A stretch of 51,057 nt of DNA, from contig JALORP010000012.1 of NCBI GenBank assembly GCA_025458865.1, positions 1 to 51,057 on the forward strand, in the 5' to 3' direction. The notes under the pieces were generated by a model, which made no database searches, was not told the origin of the DNA, and worked only from the letters and a program-made list of their open reading frames with translations. Source of the stretch: Steroidobacteraceae bacterium (GTDB lineage: Bacteria > Pseudomonadota > Gammaproteobacteria > Steroidobacterales > Steroidobacteraceae). A program made the translations under genes and the position numbers. Below are positions 50,533 through 51,057 of this stretch, one piece after another; position 1 is the first letter of the stretch, and each line of letters opens with the position of its first letter.

Positions 50533-50973
50533 GTGGGCAAGGTCGGGGACTCCGGCGCGCCGCCACCCTACCTGCCGGGCCTGACCTCGCGCCCACCGCC
50601 CGAGGACCAGGTCCGCTTCATCGCGAACATCGAGCGGATCCTGTCGGAGGGCTCGTTCGTCGCGACGTACAAGTACGCCCTGCTGGTCGCGCTCGTCGAG
50701 CTGGCGATCGAACGCGGCGACGACTCCAACCGCGAACTGACGCTGCCGATCCGCGACATCGCCGACAAGTTCGCGGAGCTGTACTGGCGACAGGCCAGGC
50801 CCTACGTAGCGGCCGACGCTTCCTATGCAGAGCTGGTTTTGCATCAAAACAAAGGCAAGCAGGCCTCCGCAATTACGAAACTCTCCAAGCTGCAGGCCGA
50901 GATGACGGGGCATCGGGCAACCCTCGCAGAGGCACGGCGTTCGCCTGACTGGAGACAACTAGGGATTCTCTGA
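50533..50973 (+). CDS. N-terminal part of a restriction/HNH-type protein, probably truncated
   Basis: A 146-residue frame from GTG 50533. VRFIANIERILSEGSFVATY then KYALLVALVELAIERGDDSN and PIRDIADKFAELYWRQARPY match the start of larger HNH endonuclease-type proteins that follow HIT genes. The usual continuation and HNH motif are absent; the frame ends QLGIL. Sequence after 50973 (84 bp to the edge) shows no obvious continuation. It may be a stable short form or a 3'-truncated pseudogene. Confidence 0.65.
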   Translation: MGKVGDSGAPPPYLPGLTSRPPPEDQVRFIANIERILSEGSFVATYKYALLVALVELAIERGDDSNRELTLPIRDIADKFAELYWRQARPYVAADASYAELVLHQNKGKQASAITKLSKLQAEMTGHRATLAEARRSPDWRQLGIL

Positions 50974-51057
50974 TTTATTGCCCGGCATCGTACACTTGGT
51001 TGACGAGGGCGGGAGCAAGGCAGAGCGATGCGACCGAAGCAGCAGACACTGGCGGCG

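Noticed and set aside
41074..51057. Chromosomal integron cassette array
   Set aside because: Small genes and toxin-antitoxin modules fit, but genes lie on both strands with no integrase, and I found no pairs of RYYYAAC/GTTRRRY attC ends.

Overview
The window is about 51 kb of GC-rich DNA from a Gram-negative bacterium. Outer-membrane proteins, a TonB-dependent receptor, lipoproteins and Tat signals are all visible. A YajD-type HNH protein and a TIGR02450 protein point to a gammaproteobacterium with a scavenging, catabolic lifestyle, but there is no rRNA or other marker to fix the taxon. I see no tRNA, rRNA, CRISPR array, prophage or intact transposase.

Layout. (1) 1-6.9 kb, pyruvate node: a minus-strand por operon (gamma, alpha, beta, then an FAD/NAD(P) subunit cut by the window edge), divergent from pyruvate phosphate dikinase. 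(2) 7-23 kb, housekeeping and envelope genes: an exported aldo/keto reductase, an NTT-like carrier, menA with a BASS-type transporter, an outer-membrane protein, a Rieske oxygenase with an APC permease, an exported nitrilase-fold protein whose nucleophile seems to be missing, two envelope proteins sharing a C-terminal module, an S9 peptidase, and terC behind a strong promoter and a structured leader. (3) 23-25 kb: a hydrolase followed by two hollowed genes, an Acg-type nitroreductase and a GNAT toxin, whose ends remain but whose middles are gone.

(4) 25-40.7 kb, catabolic region. An SDR/DUF2867 gene lies at its left end. The core is an 8-gene, 11.5-kb minus-strand run: TonB receptor, internally duplicated Tat protein, TetR regulator, Rieske oxygenase, ABM monooxygenase, HyuB-like carboxylase subunit with an added Cys-pair tail, HyuA-like subunit, SnoaL-like protein. 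A divergent MarR gene and a secreted alpha/beta hydrolase sit on the other side of a perfect palindrome that overlaps the receptor promoter. I read this as an uptake, oxygenation and ATP-dependent carboxylation route for an unknown, probably ketone-bearing organic substrate. It is the best candidate for an undescribed pathway here.

(5) 40.7-51 kb, accessory region: small single genes (a 32-residue membrane peptide, yajD, DUF2237, TIGR02450, HIT), toxin-antitoxin modules, and many truncated or internally deleted genes. Three paralogous membrane-anchored proteins differ mainly in the number of 11-residue coiled-coil repeats, and a scrap of a fourth copy remains. One remnant is a duplicated HIT-HNH pair joined at a 5-bp microhomology, which suggests how the hollowed genes arose.
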